Origin: Alphaproteobacteria bacterium
GTDB lineage: Bacteria > Pseudomonadota > Alphaproteobacteria > UBA6615
Length of the DNA stretch: 64,000 nt
Assembly: GCA_021774575.1 (NCBI GenBank)
Contig: JAJFIX010000037.1
Coordinates: forward strand, 172,923 to 236,922
Direction of reading: 5' to 3'
Within the stretch, counting starts at the first letter, position 1. Every line of letters begins with the position of its first letter. The notes beneath the pieces are model-generated. The model worked only from the letters and a program-made list of their open reading frames with translations. It did not search any database and was not told where the DNA came from. The translations under genes and the position numbers were made by a program. Below are positions 43,106 through 52,308 of this stretch, in pieces.

Positions 43106-44503
43106 ATGAAAAACCAACTATATCGACAACCGAGGGCGCAAATTCGCGCCGCTGCGGGCCGGGCCCATAGCCTGTTTTGGGATGCTGATCTCGAACTCCT
43201 GCCGTATTGGAAGGCGACCTGCTTACGCCTTTTGCGCATTTTCCATGGTGTTAGTCTCGATATCGCCGATCGCCAGCTGACATTGCGGGCGATGAGCCTC
43301 GTATATACGACGCTCCTTGCCATGGTGCCGTTGCTGGCAATCAGTTTTTCGGTTCTGAAAGGACTCGGCGTACATAACCGAATGGAGCCGGTCCTGCTTA
43401 ACCTTCTGGCTCCTCTCGGTGATAAGGCGCCTGAATTTGCCGAAACTATAGTCGGATTTGTCGATAAAATGCAGCTCGGGGTGTTGGGCTTCCTTGGCAT
43501 TGCGATGCTTTTTTATACGGTAATTTCGCTCATCCAAAAAATTGAGGCGGCCTTCAATTACGTTTGGAGAATTACCCGGCTGCGCACTCTGACCCAAAGG
43601 TTTCGCGATTATTTGAGCGTAATCATTGTTGGCCCGGTGCTGGTGTTCTCGTCCTTCGGCATCATGGCGGGATTGGTCAGTACGCCTTTGGTCGAGACGC
43701 TGATGTCTATCCGCATGCTCGGCTGGTTGTTTGCGTTAGCCAGTTGGTCGGTGCCCACTGTCATGATCATTCTCGCCTTCACTTTCATCTATGTTTTTGT
43801 CCCCAATACCGGTGTCCGCCTGCGCTCGGCATTCATGGGGGGGAGCGTCGCCGGGATATTGTGGAACGGCATTGGCTGGGCCTTTGCGACCTTTGTCGCG
43901 ACCCTACCCAATTACGTTGAAATATACGCCGGGTTTGCCACGCCGCTGATTTTTCTTGTTTGGCTTTATACCGGTTGGCTTATTCTGTTGGTCGGCGCGA
44001 GCATTGCTTTTTACCATCAGAATTCCGACCAACTGCCGATCACCCGTGTTCCCATCGGCCTCAGTGCCCATGCGCGCGAGGTTTTGGCCCTTACCGTCGC
44101 ATCACTAATCGGTAAGGCCTATTATGGTGGTGGAACGGCACCGACATTGGATGATTTATCGGACCGGATAGGGGCGCCGGTAACCGCGGTCGACGAGATT
44201 CTCGGCTGGTTCGAAGCCGCTGGACTGCTCGCCGCTACCGCCGATGACCCACCTAAGTTTTTACCCGCCTGTCCGTGGGAGGACACAACTGTCAGCGACA
44301 TGATATCGGCGGTCCGCCACGGCGGTGGAAACGATCCGTTGGCGTCCGGAGCGGCACAGTTTGAACTGCCGCCTGAGATTGGTATTGCGGAAATTATGCA
44401 ACGCCTTGACCGTTCCAGTGCGGCCGCCCTTGACGGAATGAATTTGAAGGACCTAGCTGAACCGCGCGAACCTGCTGCGCCAGTTAGCACGCACCTCGGT
44501 TAA
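43106..44503 (+). CDS. YihY/BrkB family membrane protein
   Basis: A 465-residue inner-membrane protein with about six transmembrane helices, as in YihY (UPF0761). Recognisable parts are LRAMSLVYTTLLAMVPLLAI, MLFYTVISLIQKIEAAFNYV and IYAGFATPLIFLVWLYTGW. Residues from about 335 form a cytoplasmic tail with a winged-helix-like segment (LDDLSDRIGAPVTAVDEILGW), an extension also seen in some family members. The biochemical role of the family is not settled. ATG 43106 is preferred over an in-frame GTG at 43073. Confidence 0.85.
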   Translation: MKNQLYRQPRAQIRAAAGRAHSLFWDADLELLPYWKATCLRLLRIFHGVSLDIADRQLTLRAMSLVYTTLLAMVPLLAISFSVLKGLGVHNRMEPVLLNLLAPLGDKAPEFAETIVGFVDKMQLGVLGFLGIAMLFYTVISLIQKIEAAFNYVWRITRLRTLTQRFRDYLSVIIVGPVLVFSSFGIMAGLVSTPLVETLMSIRMLGWLFALASWSVPTVMIILAFTFIYVFVPNTGVRLRSAFMGGSVAGILWNGIGWAFATFVATLPNYVEIYAGFATPLIFLVWLYTGWLILLVGASIAFYHQNSDQLPITRVPIGLSAHAREVLALTVASLIGKAYYGGGTAPTLDDLSDRIGAPVTAVDEILGWFEAAGLLAATADDPPKFLPACPWEDTTVSDMISAVRHGGGNDPLASGAAQFELPPEIGIAEIMQRLDRSSAAALDGMNLKDLAEPREPAAPVSTHLG

Positions 44504-44533
44504 ATTGAGGTGGCATGGGGAAAGAGACTCCAA

Positions 44534-44563
44534 TAGGTTCTTGTAGGTTCTTGTAGGTTCTTG
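44534..44563 (+). repeat. Three tandem copies of TAGGTTCTTG
   Basis: Three perfect 10-base units in the gap between the YihY-type gene and the truncated haemoglobin gene. Slippage product or binding site; no function can be assigned. Confidence 0.7.
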
Positions 44564-44708
44564 GCATGAAGACTTGTCCTCGGCAGCAGAGGCGGCATAG
44601 TGTGGATGGGTCAGTTGGGTGTATCGGTTCGGTATGGAATTTATTCGATTTGGGTCGGCTTTATTGTGAACCGCGCGCAATTGGAACAATTTGAAAGAAG
44701 AGGTGGGT

Positions 44709-45074
44709 ATGGCGTCCTTGTATGAACGGCTAGGTGGATCGCAATCGGTTGATAAAGCTGTCGATATTTTCTATCGCAAGGTTATAATGGATGATCGGGT
44801 TAGCAGTTTTTTTGACGGTATCGATATGCTGGAGCAAGCGCAGAAGCAAAAGGCTTTTCTGACCGTGGTGATGGGTGGGCCAAATGTCTATACGGGCAAA
44901 GATATGCGCGAGGGTCATAAACATTTGGTGGCTCGGGGGCTGAATGACAGTCATGTCGATGCAATTATCGAACTTTTATCCGCTACCTTGACCGAATTGG
45001 GGGTCGGTGAAGCCGAGGTTAAAGAAGTCGCGGATTTAGCGAATAGCGTGCGATCAGACGTTCTGAATAGGTGA
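44709..45074 (+). CDS. Group I truncated haemoglobin
   Basis: A 121-residue cytoplasmic globin with the 2-over-2 fold: LYERLGGSQSVDKAVDIFYR (with a tyrosine near position 22 suited to B10), then MGGPNVYTGKDMREGHKHL, where His70 is the likely proximal heme ligand. Members bind O2 and NO and can oxidise NO to nitrate if given electrons. An in-frame TTG at 44691 is less likely than the ATG at 44709, which follows AAGAAGAGG. A ferredoxin-reductase gene begins 45 bases downstream, making an obvious electron donor. Confidence 0.92.
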   Translation: MASLYERLGGSQSVDKAVDIFYRKVIMDDRVSSFFDGIDMLEQAQKQKAFLTVVMGGPNVYTGKDMREGHKHLVARGLNDSHVDAIIELLSATLTELGVGEAEVKEVADLANSVRSDVLNR

Positions 45075-45119
45075 GTTTTGGGGCAGGCCACATATTTCTA
45101 ACAGAGAAACGGGGGCACA

Positions 45120-46127
45120 ATGGCTCGCCTGAAGTTTGAAGGAATCGAGATTGAGGCGACCGAAGATGTCGATGTGCTTTCGGCGCTGCTGCAGGCTGGT
45201 GCAAACGTAGCTTTTAGCTGCCGGATCGGGGTCTGCCAAAGTTGCATGCTGCGATCGGTCAAGGGGGATGTTCCCAAGGAAGCACAAACGGGCCTGCGTG
45301 ATTCTCAGATTTCCGAGAATTTCTTTCTTGCCTGCCAGTGCGTTCCGTCAAATGACATAGAAATTGAACGCCCCTATACAACCCAGCATTTTCTCGAAGG
45401 TATAGTCTCCTCGGTCGACGATATGGCTGATGGTATGCGTCGACTTCGCATTGATGCAGAACTGGCCTACCGGGCAGGTCAATATGTTACCCTTTGGGTG
45501 GACGGTCAAACCGGCCATCGCTGCTCTCTCGCCAGCCTTCCCGAAGCCAATAGCCCATTGGAGTTTCACGTAAAGCCTGTCGCCGGAGATCGGTTTTCCG
45601 ACTGGGTGACTCGCGACGTTAATATAGGTGACACGGTTCGATTGCAGGGGCCGGTCGGCGCGACTTTCTATGTCCCCGGGCACACCCAGCAGCCGATAAT
45701 TTTAGCCGGTACCGGCAGCGGATTGCCGGCAATATACGGCATTTTGCGAGACGCGCTGCAAAATGCTCACCAAGGTGATATCCATTTCTTGGCAGAAGCG
45801 CAGGATGAGAAAGATCTATATCTTCGAAGTCTCTTGTCCGAGCTTGATGACGGCCAAAACCGTTTTAAGTTCCATCACATTGTGCGACCAGATTTGGCCG
45901 AAGGACCGGGCATTTATCAGGGCGCGATGGCCGACTTCATTGAAGACGAATTTGGCACCCTTGCGGGCTGGCGCAGTTTTATTTGCGGCGACCCGCCGGC
46001 GGTTGAACGAATTAAGAAGGAAATATTCCTGGCCGGTGCCTCGCTGAATGAAATTCATTCCGATCCATATTATCAAATTGGCAATCCGCCGGGACATATT
46101 CCATCCATGTCTGATAGCGCTTCTTGA
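45120..46127 (+). CDS. Ferredoxin-NAD(P)H reductase fusion protein
   Basis: A 335-residue electron-transfer enzyme. The N-terminus is a plant-type 2Fe-2S ferredoxin: Cys34, Cys39, Cys42 (SCRIGVCQSCML) and a fourth cysteine near 72-74. It is followed by an FAD-binding barrel (AGQYVTLWVDG, then HRCSLAS) and an NAD-binding domain (LAGTGSGLPAIYG, FICGDPPAVE). It resembles reductases of oxygenases and of flavohaemoglobin. Next to a truncated haemoglobin, it most likely reduces the globin heme, giving a split NO dioxygenase; this is inference from context. Cytoplasmic. Confidence 0.9.
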   Translation: MARLKFEGIEIEATEDVDVLSALLQAGANVAFSCRIGVCQSCMLRSVKGDVPKEAQTGLRDSQISENFFLACQCVPSNDIEIERPYTTQHFLEGIVSSVDDMADGMRRLRIDAELAYRAGQYVTLWVDGQTGHRCSLASLPEANSPLEFHVKPVAGDRFSDWVTRDVNIGDTVRLQGPVGATFYVPGHTQQPIILAGTGSGLPAIYGILRDALQNAHQGDIHFLAEAQDEKDLYLRSLLSELDDGQNRFKFHHIVRPDLAEGPGIYQGAMADFIEDEFGTLAGWRSFICGDPPAVERIKKEIFLAGASLNEIHSDPYYQIGNPPGHIPSMSDSAS

Positions 46128-46266
46128 GGGGCAATTATCTGTGGCTGGCCTGAGACAATGGCGAAACCCGGCAGAGGTATAGGTAATAAGTACTATTCTA
46201 TTAACTTTTTTTTCATAAATGTAAGCTATCAGTATGCACTAATGTAAATGCATATCGGGTAGGGCT

Positions 46267-46761
46267 ATGTCAGATCTTCTTCGGCACAAGATAAAGTCAG
46301 AAAAATTGACGAAGTTATATGACTATTGGGCAAAGAAAAGCCAAGGCGGCGATCTATTGTCACGGGGGGAAATAGATCCGGCGTCGATTTATGAAAGCTT
46401 ACCGAATACGGCGATACTTGATGTTTCTCAAGATTGTCGCGCATTTCATTTCCGCTATGCGGGCACGGATATTGACGGGCGAAGGGGACAGTTTCTCACT
46501 CATAAATGCGTCAGCGACCTTGATAATTGCGGCCTGGATCAAAGCTCGGTTGAAGTTTTGCAAGATGTGGTCGCGAGCCGCGAGCCGCGCTATTTCCAGG
46601 GTGAATATCGGGATTTAGATGGATCGCTGCATCGCTACGAGCGAGTTGCGATGCCCCTGTCATCGGATGGTAAAACCATTGACGGTATCCTGGCCGGTCT
46701 GCGCTACACATCGGTTGAATTTCCCGAACTCGAGGAGATCGACCTAGCCTGTTATGGCTAA
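46267..46761 (+). CDS. PAS-domain protein (PAS_5 type)
   Basis: A 164-residue single-domain protein. It matches the small alphaproteobacterial PAS family that starts with a helix (KLYDYWAKKSQGGDLLSRGE) and continues with CRAFHFRYAGTDIDGRRGQF and a final DGILAGLRYTSVEFPE. No output domain is attached, so it may sense or interact. It lies 139 bases after the reductase gene and is followed by a strong terminator. Confidence 0.8.
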   Translation: MSDLLRHKIKSEKLTKLYDYWAKKSQGGDLLSRGEIDPASIYESLPNTAILDVSQDCRAFHFRYAGTDIDGRRGQFLTHKCVSDLDNCGLDQSSVEVLQDVVASREPRYFQGEYRDLDGSLHRYERVAMPLSSDGKTIDGILAGLRYTSVEFPELEEIDLACYG

Positions 46762-46786
46762 ACTAAAAAAGATTGAAACGCCTTAG

Positions 46787-46814
46787 GCGCGCTTTCGTTA
46801 GCGCGTCTTTTTTT
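46787..46814 (+). terminator. Rho-independent terminator after the PAS gene
   Basis: GCGCGC (46787-46792) pairs with GCGCGT (46801-46806) around an 8-base loop, followed by C and seven T residues. Confidence 0.85.
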
Positions 46815-46949
46815 GTCCTGCATTCGGAAAATTTGCTGGTGCGGCAATATGGGTGTTTGTCCAGTATCGACATTTGTTGCCACCGTGGGCACTATGAGGC
46901 TTGTTGTGGACCTTACAGCAATCCGGCGAACCAATAATTCACCCAAAAT

Positions 46950-49900
46950 ATGGAGGGGGCAGTGGGGGTCGATCACCTGGTGTCACGCGATTTTCAGTCT
47001 CACGGTATTAGCCAGACTGAAAATTATTCGAAAATTGGCGAATTCCGCCGTTGCTTTTCCCGGATCTGTCTAGGTCTTGTGCCGTTTCTCCTAGTTTCGG
47101 CGCAAATTAGCGCTGCCGAGCCGTCAGCCAGTCGTGGGCTGATAGCCGATGTTCTACAGCAACGACTTGCCGACCAAGCACCCGCACCGTCGTCAGCAGA
47201 AGAATACGCCCAAGAATACGCCCAAGAATACGCAATGGCGGCGCATGAAGCTTCGGACGGGCCGCGCCTGGGCGCCGATATGGGAGAACATTTGGCCGCC
47301 AATTTTGGGGCCGAGAGCTGCCCAGTAGGGGCCGAAATTAAGACCTATGACATCGCGGCGGTGGCAACGCGAATATATATGAACCGCTACGGTGACAATG
47401 ACCCCGAAGGACGGCTCTATACGGCAATTGAAAATGTCGATGCGGTCCGTGCCCTCGGTCAAGCAACGCCGGAGGAGAATTTCGGCGTATCCTTGGGGCA
47501 GGGTGCCGACCTCATTCAGCCGCTGACATTGCGGGTCAATGTCGGCGATTGCCTGCGTGTTTCCTTGACCAATTTGCTTGAGACGGCGACGTCATTTCAT
47601 GTCCATGGAGCTGACTTGGTGGTTGCAGAAACCGGCTCACCGGCCCTTTCGACAAATCCAGACGCAATCGCTCTTCCCGGCGCCAAGGTTTCCTATGAAT
47701 GGTATGTTGACCCGGCCTATTACAGTGAAAACACACACTATGCCCATCCTCATGGTCCGGCAGCGCGCTTCCAGGTCACCCACGGTCTCTTTGGGGCAGT
47801 AATCGTCGAGCCGGAAGGATCCGACTATTTAGACCCGCGCAGCGGAGATGCCTTATGTCGCGACACCGGTGCCCCGGGGGAAATGGTCTGCCGAAATAGT
47901 TGGGATGCCGTAATATCACCGGGTGACGGCGCAGATTTTCGCGAATATGCGATGTTCTATCATGAGGTTGGCAACGAAAATTTCAATGCCAGTAACCGTG
48001 ATGGAGAGGAATTACCGGCGATTGAGCCAATCACGGTGACCTATAAGCCGGCGGGTCGGGCCATCAATTATCGCAGCGAGCCTTTTTCCAACCGGCTAAT
48101 CGATCAAGACGCGGCTCATCAATCTTTTTATGGCCGGTTTCAGCCCGATGTTGCGCTGGCCTATTCTTCTTATACTTTTGGCGACCCAACAACGCCCATC
48201 CCCCAATCCTATTTGGGTGACCCGGTTAAATTTCGGCTCATTCACGGGGGCAGCGAGACGTTTCATGTTCCCCATTTGCATGGCGGTGGCGTGCAGTGGC
48301 AGCGCCAACCTGATATCGGCGTGAATGAAAATAATTATGTGCCGCTCAATGCCGGATTGACCAAACAATTTGCCGCGTCGATGCCGAGTTCGGCGACGGA
48401 TTCGCAATCTTTGGGGCCATCGGAAACCTATGACCTTGAAATTGGCTGCGGGTCCGGAGGGTGTCAGCAGTCGGTCGGCGATTTCCTGTTCCACTGCCAT
48501 ATCGCCTCTCACTATATCGCTGGCATGTGGAATTACTGGCGGGTTTATAACACTTTGCAGGACGAGGCGGGCAAAACCGACGACTTGGCGTTGGTCATTG
48601 AGCTGCCTGACCGCCGTGGCCTGTTCGAGCGCGGGGTAACCTCCGAGGGATTAATCGGCGAAACGGTGGCGTTTGCCGGTCAGACGACCCTGGTCGACGA
48701 GACCAATTTAGCGCCCCTCATCGAAGGCCAGTTGCCGCCCCAGGGCCAAAGGCGTGATGTTCAAGACGCCCAAGTTTTTGACTGGGCGCGGGACGGCAAT
48801 CTTTATCTCAATGAGCCCGATACTGAACTTGTCTGGGTCAACTATCGCTCGGAGCAGCCCGGCGTGCGGCCACCATTTAGATTTGCGACGGATACCGGGC
48901 GGCTGGCATGGCCGTTTTTGCAACCCCATTTGGGCTTGCGGCCGCCGTTTGCCCCCTACCATGGTCCGGCCCCTTATTTGGAACCACTGGGGCACACTAA
49001 TAATGAACCGGCGGCTCCCGGCGCCAATGGATTGGCCAGCCTATGTCCAGAAGGGGCGCCTAGGCGCTTCTTCAAAATTCATGCGATACAGCTTGGGATC
49101 GATATCACCAAGCGCGACGATCTGAGAACCGGGATGCTCTACGTCCTGAAAGAGGACGAGGCGCGGGTTAGGGCCAACCAGGACCTCAAAGTTCCGTTGG
49201 CGATTAGGGCCAATCAGGGCGATTGTGTCGATATCGTCCTGGTTAATGAACTAACCGGGTTGAGCAGCAGAACCAGGCCATTGCCCAATGTCGATAAGGC
49301 CAATATCCACATTCATTTCCTGCAATTTGATGTGCAGGGCTCCGACGGCGTGCCGACCGGTGCAGCCTTCGAGCAGGCGCCGCGCCCATTTGCCAAAAAT
49401 GATTTGGCCGTGGCTTTGCAAGCGGATGCGGGTAGCGGAACAAGTCGGCTGCGGGTTCGGTCGGGAGAACTCTTTCATGCGGGCACGATTGTCGCCGTCG
49501 GCATCGATCAAGCGACGGATATTTTCGAGACCGTCCGTATTGCGGCTATCGAAGGCAACGAATTGGTGCTCGATGCACCGCTGCAAAATAACCATGCGGT
49601 CGGTGAGCAGGTCAGCGCCGAATTTGTGCGTTATCGCTGGTATGTCGCCCGCCAGAACGGCGCGGTTTATTTCCATGATCACGTTGACGCGTTACGGCGC
49701 TGGGGTCGCGGCCTATTCGGTGCCTTGATCGCCGAACCGACGGGGGCGACGTACCACGATCCCCGCTCGGGCGAAGAAATTCGAAGCGGCACGATGGCCG
49801 ATATTCATGCGCCGGGTGAAGTTGTGCCCGGCCTCGTTGGCAGCTTTCGCGAATTCGTTCTGTTCTTGGCCGATCGCACCCCGCAAGATTTGATCAGCAT

Positions 49901-51473
49901 TAACCTGCGCGCCGAGCCATTGGTCCAGTCGAGCCGCGCTTTGCGGTCGTCGCGCCGGAGAACCGGCCCGGTCAACCGGGTCTTTGCCAGTGACCCCCAT
50001 GGAGAGCCCTTCACGCCCATTCTTGAGGCTTATGCCGGCGACCCGATCATGATGCGCGTGTTGACGGCGGCGACAGAAGATATTCATTCGCTCATTGTTA
50101 CTGGGCATCAGTTCCGCACAGAGCGGTTTCAACCCAACTCGCCGCTGACTAATTCGGTCAATGTCGGCATTTCTGAGCGGTTCAACGCCTATATTGCCGC
50201 CGCTGGTGGACCAACCGGACGGCCTGGCGATTATCTCTACTACGGTGGTGTCGGCCGCCACCTAGAAGCCGGCGCATGGGGTTTGTTACGGGTGCATGGC
50301 GGGTTGACCGAGAGGCTTATGCCGTTGCCCGACAATCAGCCGCCCGCCACCGACCCAGCGCCGCTTGCCCAGGGCGAGCCAGGAAACCCCTGTCCAGTAG
50401 CTGCGCCAATGCGCGTTTATGACGTTGATGTCGTGCCGTTGGCAATCGGCGTCAGTTCCGGCCGAACCTTCGAACCGCCCGAAGTCATTATTGGTAAACG
50501 CTATGTTTTGAGTGGCGACCCGGTTTTACCCGATACCGAGGGCGACCCGCTGGTATTGCGGGCCAACGCTGGGGATTGCCTCGAAATTCATCTTTCCAAT
50601 CGGTCCAATGGGGTAGCTAGCCTGAATATTGAAGGCGCGAATTTCGACCCGAGGGGCTCTTTTGGCGGCATGATCGGTCGCAACCCGGATAGCTCAACCA
50701 AAGCCGGCGAACGCAAAACCTATCGCTTTTATTTGAACGGCGAACTTGGCGCTTTGCGGATCCGGGGCTACGCTAACCCCTTCAACAATTTGAACGGCGA
50801 TCTATATGGCGCGCTGATCGTTGAACCCGAAGGCGCGACATATCATGACCCGATTACCAATACCGAAATTGAAAGTGGCGTGGCGGCCTTGGTTCGGCTT
50901 GCCGATGGCAGCTATTTTCGCGAATTTGTGACGCTATTTGCCGACCAAGATCATCGGTTCGGCCGTTTTGTCATGCCTTATTTCGAAGTGGTGCAAGGCG
51001 AGGTGGGCGTCAACTACAATAATGCACCCTTGGATCGCCGGTATTCGCGTCTGGGCAGGCAGCCCGACGATCCGCGTAAAGCCCTGCTTTTTGATGAGGA
51101 TTTGCATGGGCTACCGGCGACCGGCGTGTTTCTTGCCGAGGCCGGAGACCAAGTTCGGTTCCGGGTGGTTGGCGCCGATGCCGAGCAAATACCGGTGTTT
51201 TCCGTTGAAGGACATGACTGGGCCCTGACGCCGGGCCTGGCCGGCAGCGATATCGTCAGTTCCCGGCTGGTGCCGGCAAGCGGGACGATCAATGTTGCTC
51301 TGCGTAAAGCCGGTGGCCCAGCCGGCCGCACTGGGGATTATCTTTGGGCCAATCATCGCCTGCCTTATATGGAAGCGGGGCAATGGGGTCTTTTGCGGGT
51401 TTTGCCACCGACCGAGACACGGGCCCTTGGCCCTAGGCGCGGCGCGCATCTCTACACCCAGTTGAAGTTATAG
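46950..51473 (+). CDS. Giant exported multicopper oxidase with three cupredoxin modules
   Basis: A 1507-residue protein. After a signal segment (GLVPFLLVSAQISAAEPSA, residues about 42-60) come three related modules, each ending in a phrase such as GATYHDPRSG. Module 1 (about 125-560) has the complete copper set: HVHG, HPHG, HVPHLHGGG and HCHIASHYIAGM, the type 1 site. Module 2 (about 700-1130) keeps only some histidines (NIHIHF, YFHDHVD). Module 3 (from about 1147) has lost them. Such large oxidases occur among metal (for example Mn) oxidases, but the substrate is not proven. A 12-base repeat near 47202-47235 encodes a tandem EYAQ. The start at 46950 lacks a strong ribosome site. It is followed 4 bases later by a secreted protease gene. 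Confidence 0.85.
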   Translation: MEGAVGVDHLVSRDFQSHGISQTENYSKIGEFRRCFSRICLGLVPFLLVSAQISAAEPSASRGLIADVLQQRLADQAPAPSSAEEYAQEYAQEYAMAAHEASDGPRLGADMGEHLAANFGAESCPVGAEIKTYDIAAVATRIYMNRYGDNDPEGRLYTAIENVDAVRALGQATPEENFGVSLGQGADLIQPLTLRVNVGDCLRVSLTNLLETATSFHVHGADLVVAETGSPALSTNPDAIALPGAKVSYEWYVDPAYYSENTHYAHPHGPAARFQVTHGLFGAVIVEPEGSDYLDPRSGDALCRDTGAPGEMVCRNSWDAVISPGDGADFREYAMFYHEVGNENFNASNRDGEELPAIEPITVTYKPAGRAINYRSEPFSNRLIDQDAAHQSFYGRFQPDVALAYSSYTFGDPTTPIPQSYLGDPVKFRLIHGGSETFHVPHLHGGGVQWQRQPDIGVNENNYVPLNAGLTKQFAASMPSSATDSQSLGPSETYDLEIGCGSGGCQQSVGDFLFHCHIASHYIAGMWNYWRVYNTLQDEAGKTDDLALVIELPDRRGLFERGVTSEGLIGETVAFAGQTTLVDETNLAPLIEGQLPPQGQRRDVQDAQVFDWARDGNLYLNEPDTELVWVNYRSEQPGVRPPFRFATDTGRLAWPFLQPHLGLRPPFAPYHGPAPYLEPLGHTNNEPAAPGANGLASLCPEGAPRRFFKIHAIQLGIDITKRDDLRTGMLYVLKEDEARVRANQDLKVPLAIRANQGDCVDIVLVNELTGLSSRTRPLPNVDKANIHIHFLQFDVQGSDGVPTGAAFEQAPRPFAKNDLAVALQADAGSGTSRLRVRSGELFHAGTIVAVGIDQATDIFETVRIAAIEGNELVLDAPLQNNHAVGEQVSAEFVRYRWYVARQNGAVYFHDHVDALRRWGRGLFGALIAEPTGATYHDPRSGEEIRSGTMADIHAPGEVVPGLVGSFREFVLFLADRTPQDLISINLRAEPLVQSSRALRSSRRRTGPVNRVFASDPHGEPFTPILEAYAGDPIMMRVLTAATEDIHSLIVTGHQFRTERFQPNSPLTNSVNVGISERFNAYIAAAGGPTGRPGDYLYYGGVGRHLEAGAWGLLRVHGGLTERLMPLPDNQPPATDPAPLAQGEPGNPCPVAAPMRVYDVDVVPLAIGVSSGRTFEPPEVIIGKRYVLSGDPVLPDTEGDPLVLRANAGDCLEIHLSNRSNGVASLNIEGANFDPRGSFGGMIGRNPDSSTKAGERKTYRFYLNGELGALRIRGYANPFNNLNGDLYGALIVEPEGATYHDPITNTEIESGVAALVRLADGSYFREFVTLFADQDHRFGRFVMPYFEVVQGEVGVNYNNAPLDRRYSRLGRQPDDPRKALLFDEDLHGLPATGVFLAEAGDQVRFRVVGADAEQIPVFSVEGHDWALTPGLAGSDIVSSRLVPASGTINVALRKAGGPAGRTGDYLWANHRLPYMEAGQWGLLRVLPPTETRALGPRRGAHLYTQLKL

Positions 51474-51477
51474 TGAA

Positions 51478-52275
51478 ATGATAGAAAACAGTAGCAACAA
51501 GCTGTTTTTTCTAAGCATTATTTCCTTCGTTTTTTTTGTCGTGGGCGTGTCGCCAGCCCATGCATGGGGCCAATTACCCGAATTGCGTACTGACGAAGGG
51601 CGGGGCCATATCGTGTTTGCGGCGTTGGAGCGCGGTCGGATCGGATACTGTCTGGAGACGGGGGACGCATCTTTTCCACCTGCCGATATTGAGTTGCAGG
51701 TCGAAGCTGCACTCAAAGTCTGGCTGGTTGAGGTAGGTGATTTTTTGCAAGCCCCTGTTCTCATAGAAAAAGACTGCAATCGGGAAAGTCTCGACCTGTC
51801 TGTTTTTGTCGGACCCGCGGAGCCGGGAGCGACCAATTTGGGGCGTCATAGTTTGATCGAGATGGACGGGCGTCCTGTTTCGCGCGTTTCGGTCAATACG
51901 GCGCCGAGCCACGGGGTTCGGGTTGAGCGCACCAATTTATTCGACTTCGATCCGGGGCTGGTTACCGCAGTTGAGAAAGCTGCTTTTTTGGATCACATAC
52001 GCGACGAGGGGCTTTCTTTAAATGAGGTCGCGAGTGAACTTGGATTGGCAACGACACTTCCCCTTACGGCGTCGATATATCAAACACTGATCCATGAGTT
52101 CGGCCATTCGTTCGGGCTATGCGACGCCAAGGAAGCGACCTACGAGCAACGGTGCGATCGAGCCTTTCGAAGTCGTTTGGTTCCGACCTCATTGATGTCG
52201 ATTTCCGGAGCGCTAAATTTAATGTTTGATGATCGCGACGGCATACGGGCGATATTCGAACGGTTTGCCGAATAG
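51478..52275 (+). CDS. Secreted zinc metalloprotease-like protein
   Basis: A 265-residue protein with an N-terminal signal (FFLSIISFVFFVVGVSPAHA). The zinc motif HEFGHSFGLCD at 206-216 is an HExxHxxGxxD metzincin-type site, with Asp as third ligand in place of His. The upstream domain is not recognised. It starts 4 bases after the oxidase stop, so the two are co-transcribed, and it may process or mature the oxidase or act with it outside the cell. A downstream Met typical of the metzincin turn may be in LMSISGALNLMF. Confidence 0.8.
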   Translation: MIENSSNKLFFLSIISFVFFVVGVSPAHAWGQLPELRTDEGRGHIVFAALERGRIGYCLETGDASFPPADIELQVEAALKVWLVEVGDFLQAPVLIEKDCNRESLDLSVFVGPAEPGATNLGRHSLIEMDGRPVSRVSVNTAPSHGVRVERTNLFDFDPGLVTAVEKAAFLDHIRDEGLSLNEVASELGLATTLPLTASIYQTLIHEFGHSFGLCDAKEATYEQRCDRAFRSRLVPTSLMSISGALNLMFDDRDGIRAIFERFAE

Positions 52276-52308
52276 TCACAAATACCAAAATTGCGCGAAA
52301 TTTTAAGG

